Positions 46,283 through 56,635 of a stretch of 64,000 nt of DNA are shown here, in pieces (the first letter of the stretch is position 1; each line of letters starts with the position of its first letter). Where the stretch lies: NCBI GenBank assembly GCA_029891385.1, contig CM057231.1, forward strand, positions 64,463,103-64,527,102, given 5' to 3'. The position numbers and the translations under genes are program-made. Below the pieces are notes generated by a model. The model searched no databases. It had not been told where the DNA came from and saw only the letters and a program-made list of their open reading frames with translations. Source of the stretch: Erythroxylum novogranatense. Its lineage: Eukaryota; Streptophyta; Magnoliopsida; Malpighiales; Erythroxylaceae.

Positions 46283-48148
46283 TGTATCTTTCAACATTCA
46301 CACTTATACAACCCATAGCCTAATACAAAAAGTGCTACATGAAATAGGAAATATATAAAATCTATCTAATTTGTCCATATCCAGCTGACCTACCTTTGAT
46401 CCATTTCTTCTTGTTCCCAAAAGTAAAAGTGTCACTCAGTAGCTAAAGCTATCCCTCGGTCCTAAAAAGTCAACGTTACAATTTTGGTAAGTTTTGCGAA
46501 CTCAATGAGATAACTATCATCAATGGTTCACTTAATTCGTGCATCACATCAATACACGTAACATATTATTCACATCTTTTTGCATATTCATAAAATATCA
46601 CATTTCACTTTCTAAACAATCATCATAATCCTTTCATTCATATACAATACATATATCAAGTATTGATGCAATGCACATAAGACTCACTTTCATTTATTAT
46701 TGTCGTTGTGACTGTGTGCCTTTTTACTAGCTCATATCCCTTAGTGGATACCGAGTTATGTCAAATTATGTTCCATATCCCTTAGTGGATACCGAGTACA
46801 TTTATAACCGATCCTGAGGCTCTAATCACAATCCGAGTTTTAAGTTCTTTATCCTGGTGACTCTGGTCACAACTTCCTTTATCTTACATGTATTCATGTA
46901 TTGAATGTTTAACATAACATATTCTCAGTCAATCACATGATTACATATTCATATTTAGATCACATTTATCATCAAACCTTAGTATGGCATTCAACAGAAT
47001 TGTTGAGCAACATTTATTTCATCACATTCACATACAAGGAGAACTTTAATAACTCATTCATACACCATAATCATCGGACCTTCATTGTATGGAATCAACA
47101 CAAGCAATTCACATTCATTCAATAACTCAAATATAATATAAAACAAACAAGTAATTAGGTGAGACTGTCTAGGTTACTCATAAGTCACTCTCGAAGTTAA
47201 TGCCTGAAAGTTCCGACAACGTATCTTTCAACATTCACACTTATACAACCCATAGCCTAATACAAAAAGTGCTACATGAAATAGGAAATATATAAAATCT
47301 ATCTAATTTGTCCATATCCAGCTGACCTACCTTTGATCCATTTCTTCTTGTTCCCAAAAGTAAAAGTGTCACTCAGTAGCTAAAGCTATCCCTCGGTCCT
47401 AAAAAGTCAACGTTGCAATTTTGGTAAGTTTTGCGAACTCAATGAGATAACTATCATCAATGGTTCACTTAATTCGTGCATCACATCAATACACGTAACA
47501 TATTATTCACATCTTTTTGCATATTCGTAAAATATCACATTTCACTTTCTAAACAATCATCATAATCCTTTCATTCATATACAATACATATATCAAGTAT
47601 TGATGCAATGCACATAAGACTCACTTTCATTTATTATTGTCGTTGTGACTGTGTGCCTTTTTACTAGCTCATATCCCTTAGTGGATACCGAGTTATGTCA
47701 AATTATGTTCCATATCCTTAGTGGATACCGAGTACATTTATAACCGATCCGAGGCTCTAATCACAATCCGAGTTTTAAGTTCTTTATCCCGTGACTCGGT
47801 CACAACTTCCTTTATCTTACATGTATTCATGTATTGAATGTTTAACATAACATATTCTCAGTCAATCACATGATTACATATTCATATTTAGATCACATTT
47901 ATCATCAAACCTTAGTATGGCATTCAACAGAATTGTTGAGCAACATTTATTTCATCACATTCACATACAAGGAGAACTTTAATAACTCATTCATACACCA
48001 TAATCATCGGACCTTCATTGTTTGGAATCAACACAAGCAATTCACATTCATTCAATAACTCAAATATAATATAAAACAAACAAGTAATTAGGTGAGACTG
48101 TCTAGGTTACTCATAAGTCACTCTCGAAGTTAATGCCTGAAAGTTTCT
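46283..48148. repeat. Direct tandem duplication of about 935 bp within S4
   Basis: Unit 1 (46283-47220) and unit 2 (47221 to about 48148) both start at GTATCTTTCAACATTCAC and end near TTAATGCCTGAAAGTT. They are nearly identical, apart from a handful of small indels around 46780-46870 versus 47710-47800, so the duplication is recent or kept alike. Confidence 0.93.
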
Positions 48149-48273
48149 CCATTGCTTCTCTAAATATCATTTTAGTCATTCATTCACATCTCTAACATCA
48201 CCATACAACTATTTTTCAACTCTAAATTCGTTCTTTTTTTCATCTCTAAAATGCTCAAAATTCACGTATATGC

Positions 48274-48292
48274 ATATATATATATATATATA
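48274..48292. repeat. AT microsatellite
   Basis: Uninterrupted TA dinucleotides, about nine units. Shorter runs are found at about 36884 and 43190 in the E2 LTRs. Confidence 0.85.
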
Positions 48293-50654
48293 GTGAAAAC
48301 AGAGTCATCACTTATGTTTTCTTCAAAAAGTTTCTGCACCTAGATATACACATTTTCTATATTTTATCAACTCCAAAAATCATTTCTATACTAACTTATA
48401 ATGCGATGATCATCAAATCTGAAAAATCAATAATCCCCATTCTCATATTATCTTCACAGTGAACATGAGAAATGTCCATTTTTCTCTTATTCATGACATG
48501 ACAACAAACCACCATTTTTGTTTTATAAAACAACAACTCTAAAGGATTTACACAATACTTACTTGATATAGCTCCAAAATCTACAAAATCTCAAGAATCC
48601 CTAAACTTCATGCAACGCACGTACACCTTGTAAAAGTTGGCAAGCTTCGATTTTTCTTAAGGTTAATGAAAGAAAATAGCAAAGTTGAAGTGGAAATGAA
48701 CAAATAAAACAAGGTATCCCTTTAGTAAAGGTTTGATGAAAAACTTTGTGTAAAAGAGAATATTTGAAGAAAAGAAAAAGGATATCAAGACGAAAACACT
48801 ATGTACTTAGTCTTCCAAGTTACAAGAACTTGACTTGGTCTTTCAAAAGTAATCTAAACATTAAAACTAAACTAGACAAGTGACACTTGTCACTCATCTA
48901 TCTTCTAAGGCATAACTAAGTTCCTATTGTACTAACCCCTTACTCCCATCTTTTTGTTCCAATTGTCACTAATTTACAATATCAATAACTCACAATTTCC
49001 AAATTCATCTCCAAATTTTCAAAGTCATTTTTAAAAAAAAATTCTCCAATATCATTTGTTTTCTTATTTCTATTTTCATCCATCAATTTACTTGTCACAT
49101 AGCATTTTTCCTAATCTAATAATAATATTCAACGTTTTTGGCAATTATTCCTAAAATTTACCAAAATTTAAAATTAACAAATACACTCACCAATTAAATT
49201 GTCAATATAACAAATTCACAATTCTCAATAGTATCACATCATAATTCAATTATACCGAAATTATCCATGAATGTATGAAAATTATTTTCATATGCCAAAA
49301 GTTCATTATTTACGTGTATGTGTATATCATACTATGCATGAGTATAAAATGTGTTTTCTATTCTCTCAATAATCTTTCATATTTACTATTTCAACCTCCC
49401 CTCAGGTAACGGGATGTTACAATGTAAGTCTCTATATTCGCATAAAATTGCAAATTTAGGTGTTTTTAGAAATACATGGTCACTTACATGCCTGTGTATG
49501 TTAACCTATATCCCAGAAACCCTAGTTTTTACTATAAAAGGATGCAAACGAAGGAAAAATAAGGTGAATTGAGTTTTTAAGAGATTTTAACGCGTATGAA
49601 ACAGAGAGATGTGACAATGTTGATCAAGGGATGAGGAAAGGAGAAGAATATGTGAAAAGATCTGATAAATAACAACATCCAATCCAGTTTTATAAGAATA
49701 TCCAATAAAAAAAAGGAAATTTAGAATTATAATTTCTTTGTTTTCTATTAGCTTTTTTGTATGTTTATCTTTGGTTTTGTTTTCTATAAGTATGAACTAA
49801 ATTTGTTTAGTGCCTAGGTGTGATGAACCCTAAGTTGTGAAAATAATATGATTTGATCTTTTGTTTAAAGCAATTTTATCAATTGGTTTATTGTGATTTA
49901 ATTATGCATTTTATTCTTGTTCTAATAAATCTGAAATATTAGTTCATGATTTGATTTCATATGATTGAGATTGAGAAATACTTTTGTATGAATAGATCCA
50001 CCATAATCAGAAGGAGTTGCATGCAAACCTAGAGATAGCTCGACATAAATCCTTTAGATTATGGTCAAAACTAAAAGGGAAATTCATAAATAGATAATAC
50101 AATCCTAAGGTTTTTAACTAGAAAGATTTCTAGTAATCCACTGGTGGATTAGTTATTAATAATCTAGAGAAGGATATTAACATAAGAAAGGAGTTTCTAC
50201 GGTCCAATAATCAATAATATAATTGTATGATAAATGGTTAATATTTAAGGATTCTTATGGGCATTTATCACTTAGTACTATTATTTGATATTGAATTTTC
50301 TTAATAATTTCCTTGTTCGAGTTTAATATTATTTAAATCTTAGTTTATTTTTAGTTTAATTTTAATTAAATCCATAATTTGATTCAATAGTTAGATAATC
50401 GAAAAGGTTAATTACTAATATTTATAATCCTTGTGAGATCAACTTGTATTTTCCTATTTTAGCTACTAATATATCGTGCACATGTAGTTTTTATCGTTGA
50501 TAATTTCTTATAAGCATAGAAAGCAATCAATCACCCTTCATAGTGAATAATGTTTTATGCATGAATTAAGGTGAGCTAATCACTATCTTGAATTATATTT
50601 TTGTTCTTAACTTCATTATTGTTCTCTAATATTCATTATCAAAAAGGGGGAAAT

Positions 50655-51945
50655 TGTAGAATCAAAGGAAGTTCCAATTGATATTTTGATAATAAAAAGA
50701 ACATACTTACTACTAATGTGTTTATTATTTTAATGTAAAGAAATATTAGACGCCAATAAAGTCATAAACTCAAGAAGATAGTGTATGAAGTCAATAAAGG
50801 CAAGTTGAAGTTTGTAACTAATGAAATGAAGATCAAAACAAGAGCAAAAGAAGATTAAGGTTCATTAAGATTATTTTACATCTTGTGTTATTAGTTGTAA
50901 GCTCACTTTGTTAATTTGATGATCCAAAAAGCTTACTATGCATAATCATTGCGTCTTACTTCATTGCATGAATCTTTATATTCATCAAGAGGCATTGAAA
51001 CTTTTGATTTTAATATAAAAGCCTCTTGATCTTTTAAATATTCTTTGGGAAACATTTTAGGAAGTGTTTAATCAAATTTGGATTAAACCAATAGGTTTTA
51101 AGGATTTAAAGTTGCTAAAATTATGTTTTAAGGTGATTGGTCAACCTATATTGGTTATTGGTTGACTTATTCAGTTAGTGGTTGACCTATATAGGTTAAA
51201 GTTGTTAAATTTGATCTTCTAAGAATTTTTGGCAATATTGGTTGATGCATTGACCTATATAGTGTAATGGTTAATCAGTGTTCCAATAGCTAGTGAATCT
51301 AGTGCTGTAAATACATACTAGTCGATTAGTATGCTATATTAGCCTATCAGTGCATTATATATAACTATTTTGGGGCCCAAAATACTATAAATAGGTGTTT
51401 TCTTATTGGTTCTAACGTCAAGAAGTTTTTGGGTGTTGTATACAGACGTTTCAAACAATTTTTTCAATCATTTAAGTATCACTGTGTTGTTTTTGCATGA
51501 GTAAGTCATTTTAGAGTTATCAAGTGATAAAGTGAGACATTTTTTAGTTGTAATACTTTGTTAGAGTATTGAAAATTGTACTTGGGGGTGATCCAATCTA
51601 TGTTAAGGTTTTTATTCACCTTGGAAGAAGATTGTAAGAAATGTTTCTCTTTACCATGAAAGATTGTACTTCACCCTAAAAGAAGAATTATAGTGAAATT
51701 TCAAGAAGAGTCTTAGGAGTGGACATAGACAAGGGTTGTTTGTTGAACCACTATGAATTGATTTGCACTCTCTCTTCCCCATCCTCTTTAATTTATTGCT
51801 CAATTATTTAATTAATTTATATTAAGCAATTTTTTCATCCTTGATTATATTGATTGTTGTTAATTAAGCATATTGATTAGAAAAGCTACTAAAATATGTA
51901 AATACCCAATTCACCCTCCCTCTTGGGTGTCATAGGGGACTTCCA
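50655..51945 (+). repeat. Copia 3' LTR
   Basis: Preceded by a purine tract (AAAAAGGGGGAAAT, 50641-50654) and starts TGTAGAATCAAAGG. It contains four W-box cores (51139, 51162, 51182, 51250), then a TATA box CTATAAATAG at 51385-51394, and ends near 51945 after CTCTTGGGTGTCATAGGGG. The first 400 bases match 33935-34365. By family resemblance it is SIRE/Tork-like. Confidence 0.72.
51385..51394 (+). promoter_or_regulatory. TATA box of the copia LTR
   Basis: CTATAAATAG, about 130 bases after the last of a cluster of WRKY-type TTGACY sites. This is the classical layout of an inducible copia LTR promoter. Confidence 0.6.
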
Positions 51946-52487
51946 ATAATTAAATCACATAGACATGCAACGTGTGGTTGTCGATAAGTACTATATGGTT
52001 GAAATAGTTATGGGATTGTTTATTTCTATGAAACGTCATTCCATAAGCAAGAATGAAAGATCTCTACAAACTAGGGATTCTAGAATGATCCAAAGAAAAA
52101 TATATATATGACAAGTTATGATAGCACTTCCATTAGGTGTACTTAGTTAACTCCTAGTATTAAGGTGGAGCGCTTTCTTTTATTTTTTATTAGATCTCTT
52201 TATCCTGAAAGTTTTTAGTTGCTTACTTTGTTTCTTTTCCTTCTATAGAAAGATGTCTCTATCTTCGTTAGATTCTAGTAAGACAATTCCTCCTTTTAAC
52301 TCACCCTCAAATCTTCCTTTCTCTCAAGCAAACCATACACCATCTCAGGCTCTCTCTTCAAACCTCAAGCCTTCTTTTTTAGACTCCTTGAACTTGCTTT
52401 AACCAACTTAACCATCTCCTTCACCTTAATCTGCTTCCTTGACCCATTGCCTCACTATTAGGGGTGCTCCTCTACTTTATAGAAGCT
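51946..52487. other. Intergenic DNA, nothing recognised
   Basis: A short C-rich stretch from 52254 can be read as a serine/proline-rich peptide (MSLSSLDSSKTIPPF...), but it has no recognisable domain and soon meets stops. Confidence 0.3.
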
Positions 52488-52490
52488 TTA

Positions 52491-53188
52491 GTGCCTGTTT
52501 GGATAAGCTTATATCAGTAGAGCTTTTGTCAGTAGAACTTTTGTCAGTAGAGTTTTTCTAAAAAGAACTTTTGTAAAAAGTCAATTAATTGTTTGGATAT
52601 CATTTTAAAAAGAGTTTTTTGAAAGAGTTTCATATAATAGATTATTTGGCCACATAAAATAAAAACCACTTTTAATTTTAACTATATTTTATTTTGTAAT
52701 AAAAATTATGTATGCATATAAATATTATTTAAAATATATTAAACAATATGTAAAGTACAATATATTAATTATTATATAATTTTAAACCATATAAAACATA
52801 AATAAAAATATATCTAATCAAATCTTTTATATGAATTATAATATAAGTAAAACTAATATAAAAATAAATATTAAAACATATAAAAGTCAAATAATATTAT
52901 ATAAATCTCAAAATAGGCGTGAAGATATGTTTGTGGGAATTATGTGTAAAATATAAAGGTAAATAGGACTTAAAATGGATTCATTAATTGATCTGAAAAA
53001 TCTACCTAAAAAGTTTTTTAAGCTCCAAATTTGAGCTTTTCAAAAAAATATATTTTAGTTTCTAAAAAGTTATTTTTATGAAAAAGTGCTTTTAAATTTT
53101 ACAGTCAAACATCCAGTTTTCTTAAAAACAGCTTTTACATTAAAAAAAAGTAATTAATCACTCTTCAAAAGCTAAATTAAACAGGCAC
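52491..53188. mobile_element. MITE-like inverted-repeat element
   Basis: A 698-bp AT-rich unit with perfect 10-bp terminal inverted repeats GTGCCTGTTT and AAACAGGCAC, flanked by TTA on both sides (52488-52490 and 53189-53191). A TTA duplication fits the PIF/Harbinger (Tourist-like) class; a hAT origin would need an 8-bp duplication, which I do not see. Near both ends are subterminal repeats of AAAAAGTTTTT or AGAACTTTTGT type. There is no open frame. Confidence 0.68.
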
Positions 53189-53606
53189 TTAGTGTTATTC
53201 CCGCCATAGTACTTGATACCCTTTTAATACGGAGATAGTGATTTTATTTATAATGTAATGGTATAAGAATCTAAATCATTTGATTCATGACAATAAACTT
53301 CATAGATTCAAAACGTTATAGAATATCACTTAATGTATATATTTATTTGTCTTCAATATTTTGTAAATGTCTAAGTAAGTCTCTAACATTAACTTCGGTA
53401 CTAATTTACTTCCTAAAACTATTAAAGCAGTGTTGATTATACCCAAAATAATGTGCAAAGTAATATTAGAAATAATGGTAGAAAGTTACTTGAATCTTTT
53501 GTAAAATATTGAAGTGCAATTCACATATTTAATCAATTTTGTTAAAAATCATTTTTAAAATTAGGTCAGCCCGGCGGCTTTAAAAAGTGTTCGATTGAGA
53601 AGAAGC

Positions 53607-53616
53607 CATATAAATG
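53607..53616 (+). promoter_or_regulatory. Possible TATA box of the PPR gene
   Basis: CATATAAATG lies about 30 bases before the first ATG (53645). If used, it would leave almost no leader for that ATG and favour the in-frame ATG at 53672. Confidence 0.3.
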
Positions 53617-53644
53617 TGACTTAGTTGATAAAATCACCACAGAC

Positions 53645-54832
53645 ATGCAAACAAAAACAGCAGAAGCGAAGATGATTACTCCATATATTGCAGTCAACGT
53701 CGCCAAGTTTATCAGATCAACATCACGCCCTCATTTCCCGCCCCATCGCAAAAAAAAAAATGGCAACGGCAATACTTCTGCCTCACCTCAAAATCTATCT
53801 CACAATCTCAACCACAAAGACTGGCTTTCTCCCAATCAAGTTCTCGAAATCTTCCAAAGCATTCAAGACCCATGTTCTGTGATTTTCCTTTGGAATCAGT
53901 ATACTGCAAGAAAAGACTACAAGCCCAACGAAGCTATATACACTATTGTCATAAACAAGCTTGGACAGGCCAAGAATTTCGACGCCATTGATAATATCAT
54001 GGGGAGGATTAAACATGAAAGGAGATGTCGTCCTTTATCCGACCACTTCTTTTACAACGTTATCAAGATTTATGGGAACGTAGGTAGCCGGATCAAGAGA
54101 GCGATCGATACCCTTATTGACATGCCAAAGGCTTATAGATGTTGGCCAAGTGTGAAAACTTTTAATCTAGTGTTGAACATGCTCGTGTCAGCAAAGCTTT
54201 TTGATGTGGTTGATGAGGTATATGTGCGAGCCACGATGTTGGGTGTGGAGATCGACGCTTGTTGTCTTAATATTCTTATTAAAGGGCTGTGTGAAAATGG
54301 GGAGTTGGAGGCTGCACTCCATGTGCTCGAAGAATTTCCCAAGCAAAGGTGTAGGCCAAATGAGAGAACGTTGTCGACGCTAATGCATGGGTTTTGCAAG
54401 GGCGGGAAGGTAAAAGAGGCTTTTGGGTTGCTAGAGAGGATGGAAAGGGAAGGGATTTATGCGGATACCGTTACTTTTAATGTGCTGATTATGGGGCTGA
54501 GGAAGCAAGGAAGAGTTGAGGAGGGAATGCAACTTTTGGAGACGATGAAGTCAAAAGGGTGCGAACCCAATGAGGGGTCTTATCAACAGGTTTTGCATGG
54601 TTTGCTTGATGTGGGGAGATTCTTGGATGCAAAGGAGTTTATGAGTGGGATGGTTAAGGAGGGATTTAATCCTAGTTTTGCATCTTATAAGAAACTCATT
54701 GATGGACTTTGCAATGAGAATAAGATAAGGGATGTTGATTGGGCTTTAAAGCTGATGGTTAAACAGGGTTTTATCCCGAAGATGGGGACTTGGAATCATG
54801 TTTTAGAGTGCGTCTTTTATGGGAAAGCGTAG
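53645..54832 (+). CDS. P-class pentatricopeptide repeat (PPR) protein
   Basis: Intronless 395-residue protein. From residue 97 to 379 it is a run of about eight 35-residue PPR motifs, clearest at 170-204, 205-239, 240-274, 275-309, 310-344 and 345-379 (for example TFNVLIMGLRKQGRVEEGMQ). No E, DYW or SMR domain follows, so it is P-class. PPR proteins bind single-stranded organellar RNA and affect its processing, stability or translation. The N-terminus (residues 1-50) is rich in Arg, Ser and Lys and poor in acids, consistent with a mitochondrial transit peptide; overall it recalls the Arabidopsis At3g14580 type, but this is from memory. Start: the ATG at 53645 gives the longest frame, while the ATG at 53672 (MITPYIAVN) looks more like a presequence start. 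An 11-A run (53750-53760) lies in the coding sequence. Confidence 0.93.
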   Translation: MQTKTAEAKMITPYIAVNVAKFIRSTSRPHFPPHRKKKNGNGNTSASPQNLSHNLNHKDWLSPNQVLEIFQSIQDPCSVIFLWNQYTARKDYKPNEAIYTIVINKLGQAKNFDAIDNIMGRIKHERRCRPLSDHFFYNVIKIYGNVGSRIKRAIDTLIDMPKAYRCWPSVKTFNLVLNMLVSAKLFDVVDEVYVRATMLGVEIDACCLNILIKGLCENGELEAALHVLEEFPKQRCRPNERTLSTLMHGFCKGGKVKEAFGLLERMEREGIYADTVTFNVLIMGLRKQGRVEEGMQLLETMKSKGCEPNEGSYQQVLHGLLDVGRFLDAKEFMSGMVKEGFNPSFASYKKLIDGLCNENKIRDVDWALKLMVKQGFIPKMGTWNHVLECVFYGKA

Positions 54833-55109
54833 GTCTAGTTGCTGATACATAATAACATTGCTGCTTACATCTTCATGCTCATACTGAAACGTTGTTTGGT
54901 TGAATTGATACGAAGGGCACAACTTTTAGGAAATGATCGATTCACCATATAACAGACAAACTATCGCGGACACTTTGGACTCTTCAGCCGAGATGCTTCA
55001 CGATCAGTTCCTGTATTTGCAGTGATCTATAAAGTGATTATCCTTGCAATGGATTCATCATTTTGCAGGGGTTAAGGGTGTGATTGTATTTTGGAAGACT
55101 TGACTGCCG
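54833..55109 (+). other. 3' flank of the PPR gene
   Basis: Probable 3' untranslated region and spacer; no further motif is seen. Confidence 0.4.
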
Positions 55110-55554
55110 TTGGATCCTAATGTTGACCTACGAGCCATTGCTGCATCTTGTAATGGATTTGTTGGAGCTGATTTGGAAGCTTTGTCTTGAGGCTACCATG
55201 TCGGCAGTCAAGTCTTCTGATGGAAATGTAGCTTCTTCTATACCTTGCTTAACAATGGAGGACTGGAAACATGCAAGACATATTGTGGCTCCCAGCATAA
55301 TGAGAGGTGTGACTGTAGAAGTCCCCAAAATATCCTAGGAAGATATTGGATGCCTGAATGATTTGAAGAAAAAATTGCAGTTGGTTATCGAGTGGCAATA
55401 GATAATATTCTCAACCTTAAAAATGCAGCAGGCTGTTGAGTGACCAATCAAATATTCTACTGCATTTTCAAGGTTGGGAATATCACCTATTCGTAGAGTT
55501 CTTCTACATGAACTTTCAGGATGCTCTAAAACAACTATTGCTAAAGTTACAGTT
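55110..55554 (+). pseudogene. CDC48B: CDC48B-like AAA ATPase fragment, broken
   Basis: Plus strand. Starting at 55110 the frame reads LDPNVDLRAIAASCNGFVGA then DLEAL, the end of a first AAA module. A frameshift follows near 55185; the next frame reads LEATMSAVKSS... MEDWKHARHIVAPSIMRGVT and VEVPKIS, then a stop in place of the usual Trp, then EDIGCLNDLKKKLQ, the start of the second AAA module. After a rearranged stretch, QAVE, a stop (again in place of Trp), PIKYSTAFSRLGISP and a worn Walker A (LSGCSKTTIAK) follow. This order and wording match plant CDC48B, a segregase-type ATPase related to p97. Two Trp-to-stop changes, one frameshift, an inverted duplication and missing ends make it a dead fragment. 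It lies just downstream of the PPR gene and shows no introns within the remnant. Confidence 0.85.
55404..55483. repeat. Inverted repeat inside the CDC48B fragment
   Basis: 55404-55428 is the reverse complement, with a few mismatches, of 55460-55483. The right arm is original coding sequence (TAFSRLGIS); the left arm is an inverted extra copy placed after a partial repeat of KLQ..VEW. Confidence 0.8.
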
Positions 55555-56635
55555 AATAGATCCCAAGCTACGCTTTTTTGCTTGAGGTTTAATCTTCCTT
55601 TGTTGCTCGAATAATAGTGAAAATGAATTTGGTAGTATTATAGTAGAAAATGAATATCTTCTGTAGAGAATTTTTAGATGCTTCTTAGAGATTATTGTTA
55701 TTTTGTTTCAAGAGTGGTCATATCTATGAATAATGTGTCACATCATTTGTTAACTTGTGCTTTAGATAGTGCTTTATCAGGGTTATAACATTTTGTCGAG
55801 GTCGACCTCTTTTATAAGGCAATTATAAGGCAAGGCTTTTATTTTCTTGGTTATAATATATTTATTACTTAACCTGTATCATTTTTTTATATCACATCTA
55901 CATGTAATTTTACTAAAAACAACTATATTACAAAGATAAGACTACACATTATCATACCTCTCTTAGCTTCGTTTCATCTCGAAATTTCGAATTAGGTGTC
56001 ATAATGACAACGATAATGATCAAATTTACTTGTACATGTTTTTATTTTATCAAATTATTAATATATATATTAGACATCAAGGCTAGATTTTTATAAAAAT
56101 ATTATTTTATTAATTCAAAACTGTTAGTATGTTATTATATTAATCCAAGTCCTAATTTTGAAAATATTATATAGTAAAAAAAATTATTAACTTATCGAGG
56201 CTTCAAATTTAATGTTTGTTACAATTGCATGACCTCGACCAGATCTGTTTAGCATGGCTCTTCACAAGAGATGGCAAGAACTAAAAGTTTTTCAGTGATG
56301 ACATCTATATTGCTATTTACGGACACAAAACCCCAGCTTGATGATAAAGTACGTAGCAATATAGATGAACAATTTTGGATGGTCCATGGCGAGAGAAAAT
56401 GTTCTTCAAAGAAGTTGAAAGTATACATGTTATTCTGCCAAAGAAAAATTAAGGAAATGCAGGGATCGAAACAAGAAGATAAAATCTATGGAAAACCATA
56501 TGGATTAAGATACAATTTTTGCAACCGCAGCTACTTGCAACCCAACTTCATTACTGACAACCATTTCTCCATAGATAATGCATTCCCTCTTTCTATAGTT
56601 CACTAAAGGTTCTGATATGGATCAATGCACCAAAT
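55555..56635. other. Spacer between the CDC48B fragment and eIF3i
   Basis: AT-rich. A 111-codon plus-strand frame (56271-56606) has no recognisable motif and lies opposite the expected 3' untranslated region of eIF3i, so I do not call it a gene. Confidence 0.5.

Larger units (their letters stand above)
46071..49421 (-). mobile_element. Solo LTR S4 with internal tandem duplication
   Basis: Begins TGTAGCACCCCCTTACC, ends GGGATGTTACA, and is flanked by ATGTA (46066-46070 and 49422-49426). The start aligns with the Ty3/gypsy LTR at 20471, so it is the same family. Its 3,351-bp length is inflated by a direct duplication of about 935 bp. The two identical 62-codon frames (46937-47125 and 47870-48058) come from that duplication and are not genes. 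Confidence 0.88.
45850..50610. repeat. Probable Tat/Athila-like LTR or leader remnant, split by S4
   Basis: Flanks of S4 (45850-46070 and 49422-50610) belong together across the ATGTA duplication. They contain ACACG(T)CTGTGT-type imperfect palindromes (46022-46035 and near 49483-49500), a TATAAAAG box at 49533-49540, and near 50430-50460 CCTTGTGAGATCAACTTG, which resembles the leader before the primer site in Tat/Athila gypsy elements. The exact ends are not resolved. No coding region is seen. Confidence 0.4.
33909..51945 (+). mobile_element. Rearranged Ty1/copia remnant with nested insertions
   Basis: The segment 33935-34365 matches 50668-51075, and 44310-44444 matches 51810-51945, so pieces of the same LTR lie at both ends. 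Between them are a gag remnant (34371-34521 and 43671-44000), a degenerate primer site after 44444, the G-rich 3' leader typical of SIRE/Tork copia elements (45540-45620 and 50640-50654), and the 3' LTR. E2 and a further LTR layer carrying S4 are inserted into it. The order of LTR and gag pieces at the left is not that of an intact element, so deletions or recombination must have occurred. Confidence 0.65.

Noticed and set aside
46937..48058. Two identical 62-codon frames that could look like a tandem gene pair
   Set aside because: They lie in a direct tandem duplication of LTR DNA and have no motif.
52254..52400. Serine/proline-rich reading (MSLSSLDSS...) as a gene start
   Set aside because: Stops soon, no motif, and no supporting context; left as unassigned DNA.
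56271..56606. 111-codon plus-strand frame next to eIF3i
   Set aside because: No recognisable domain and antisense to the probable 3' untranslated region of eIF3i.
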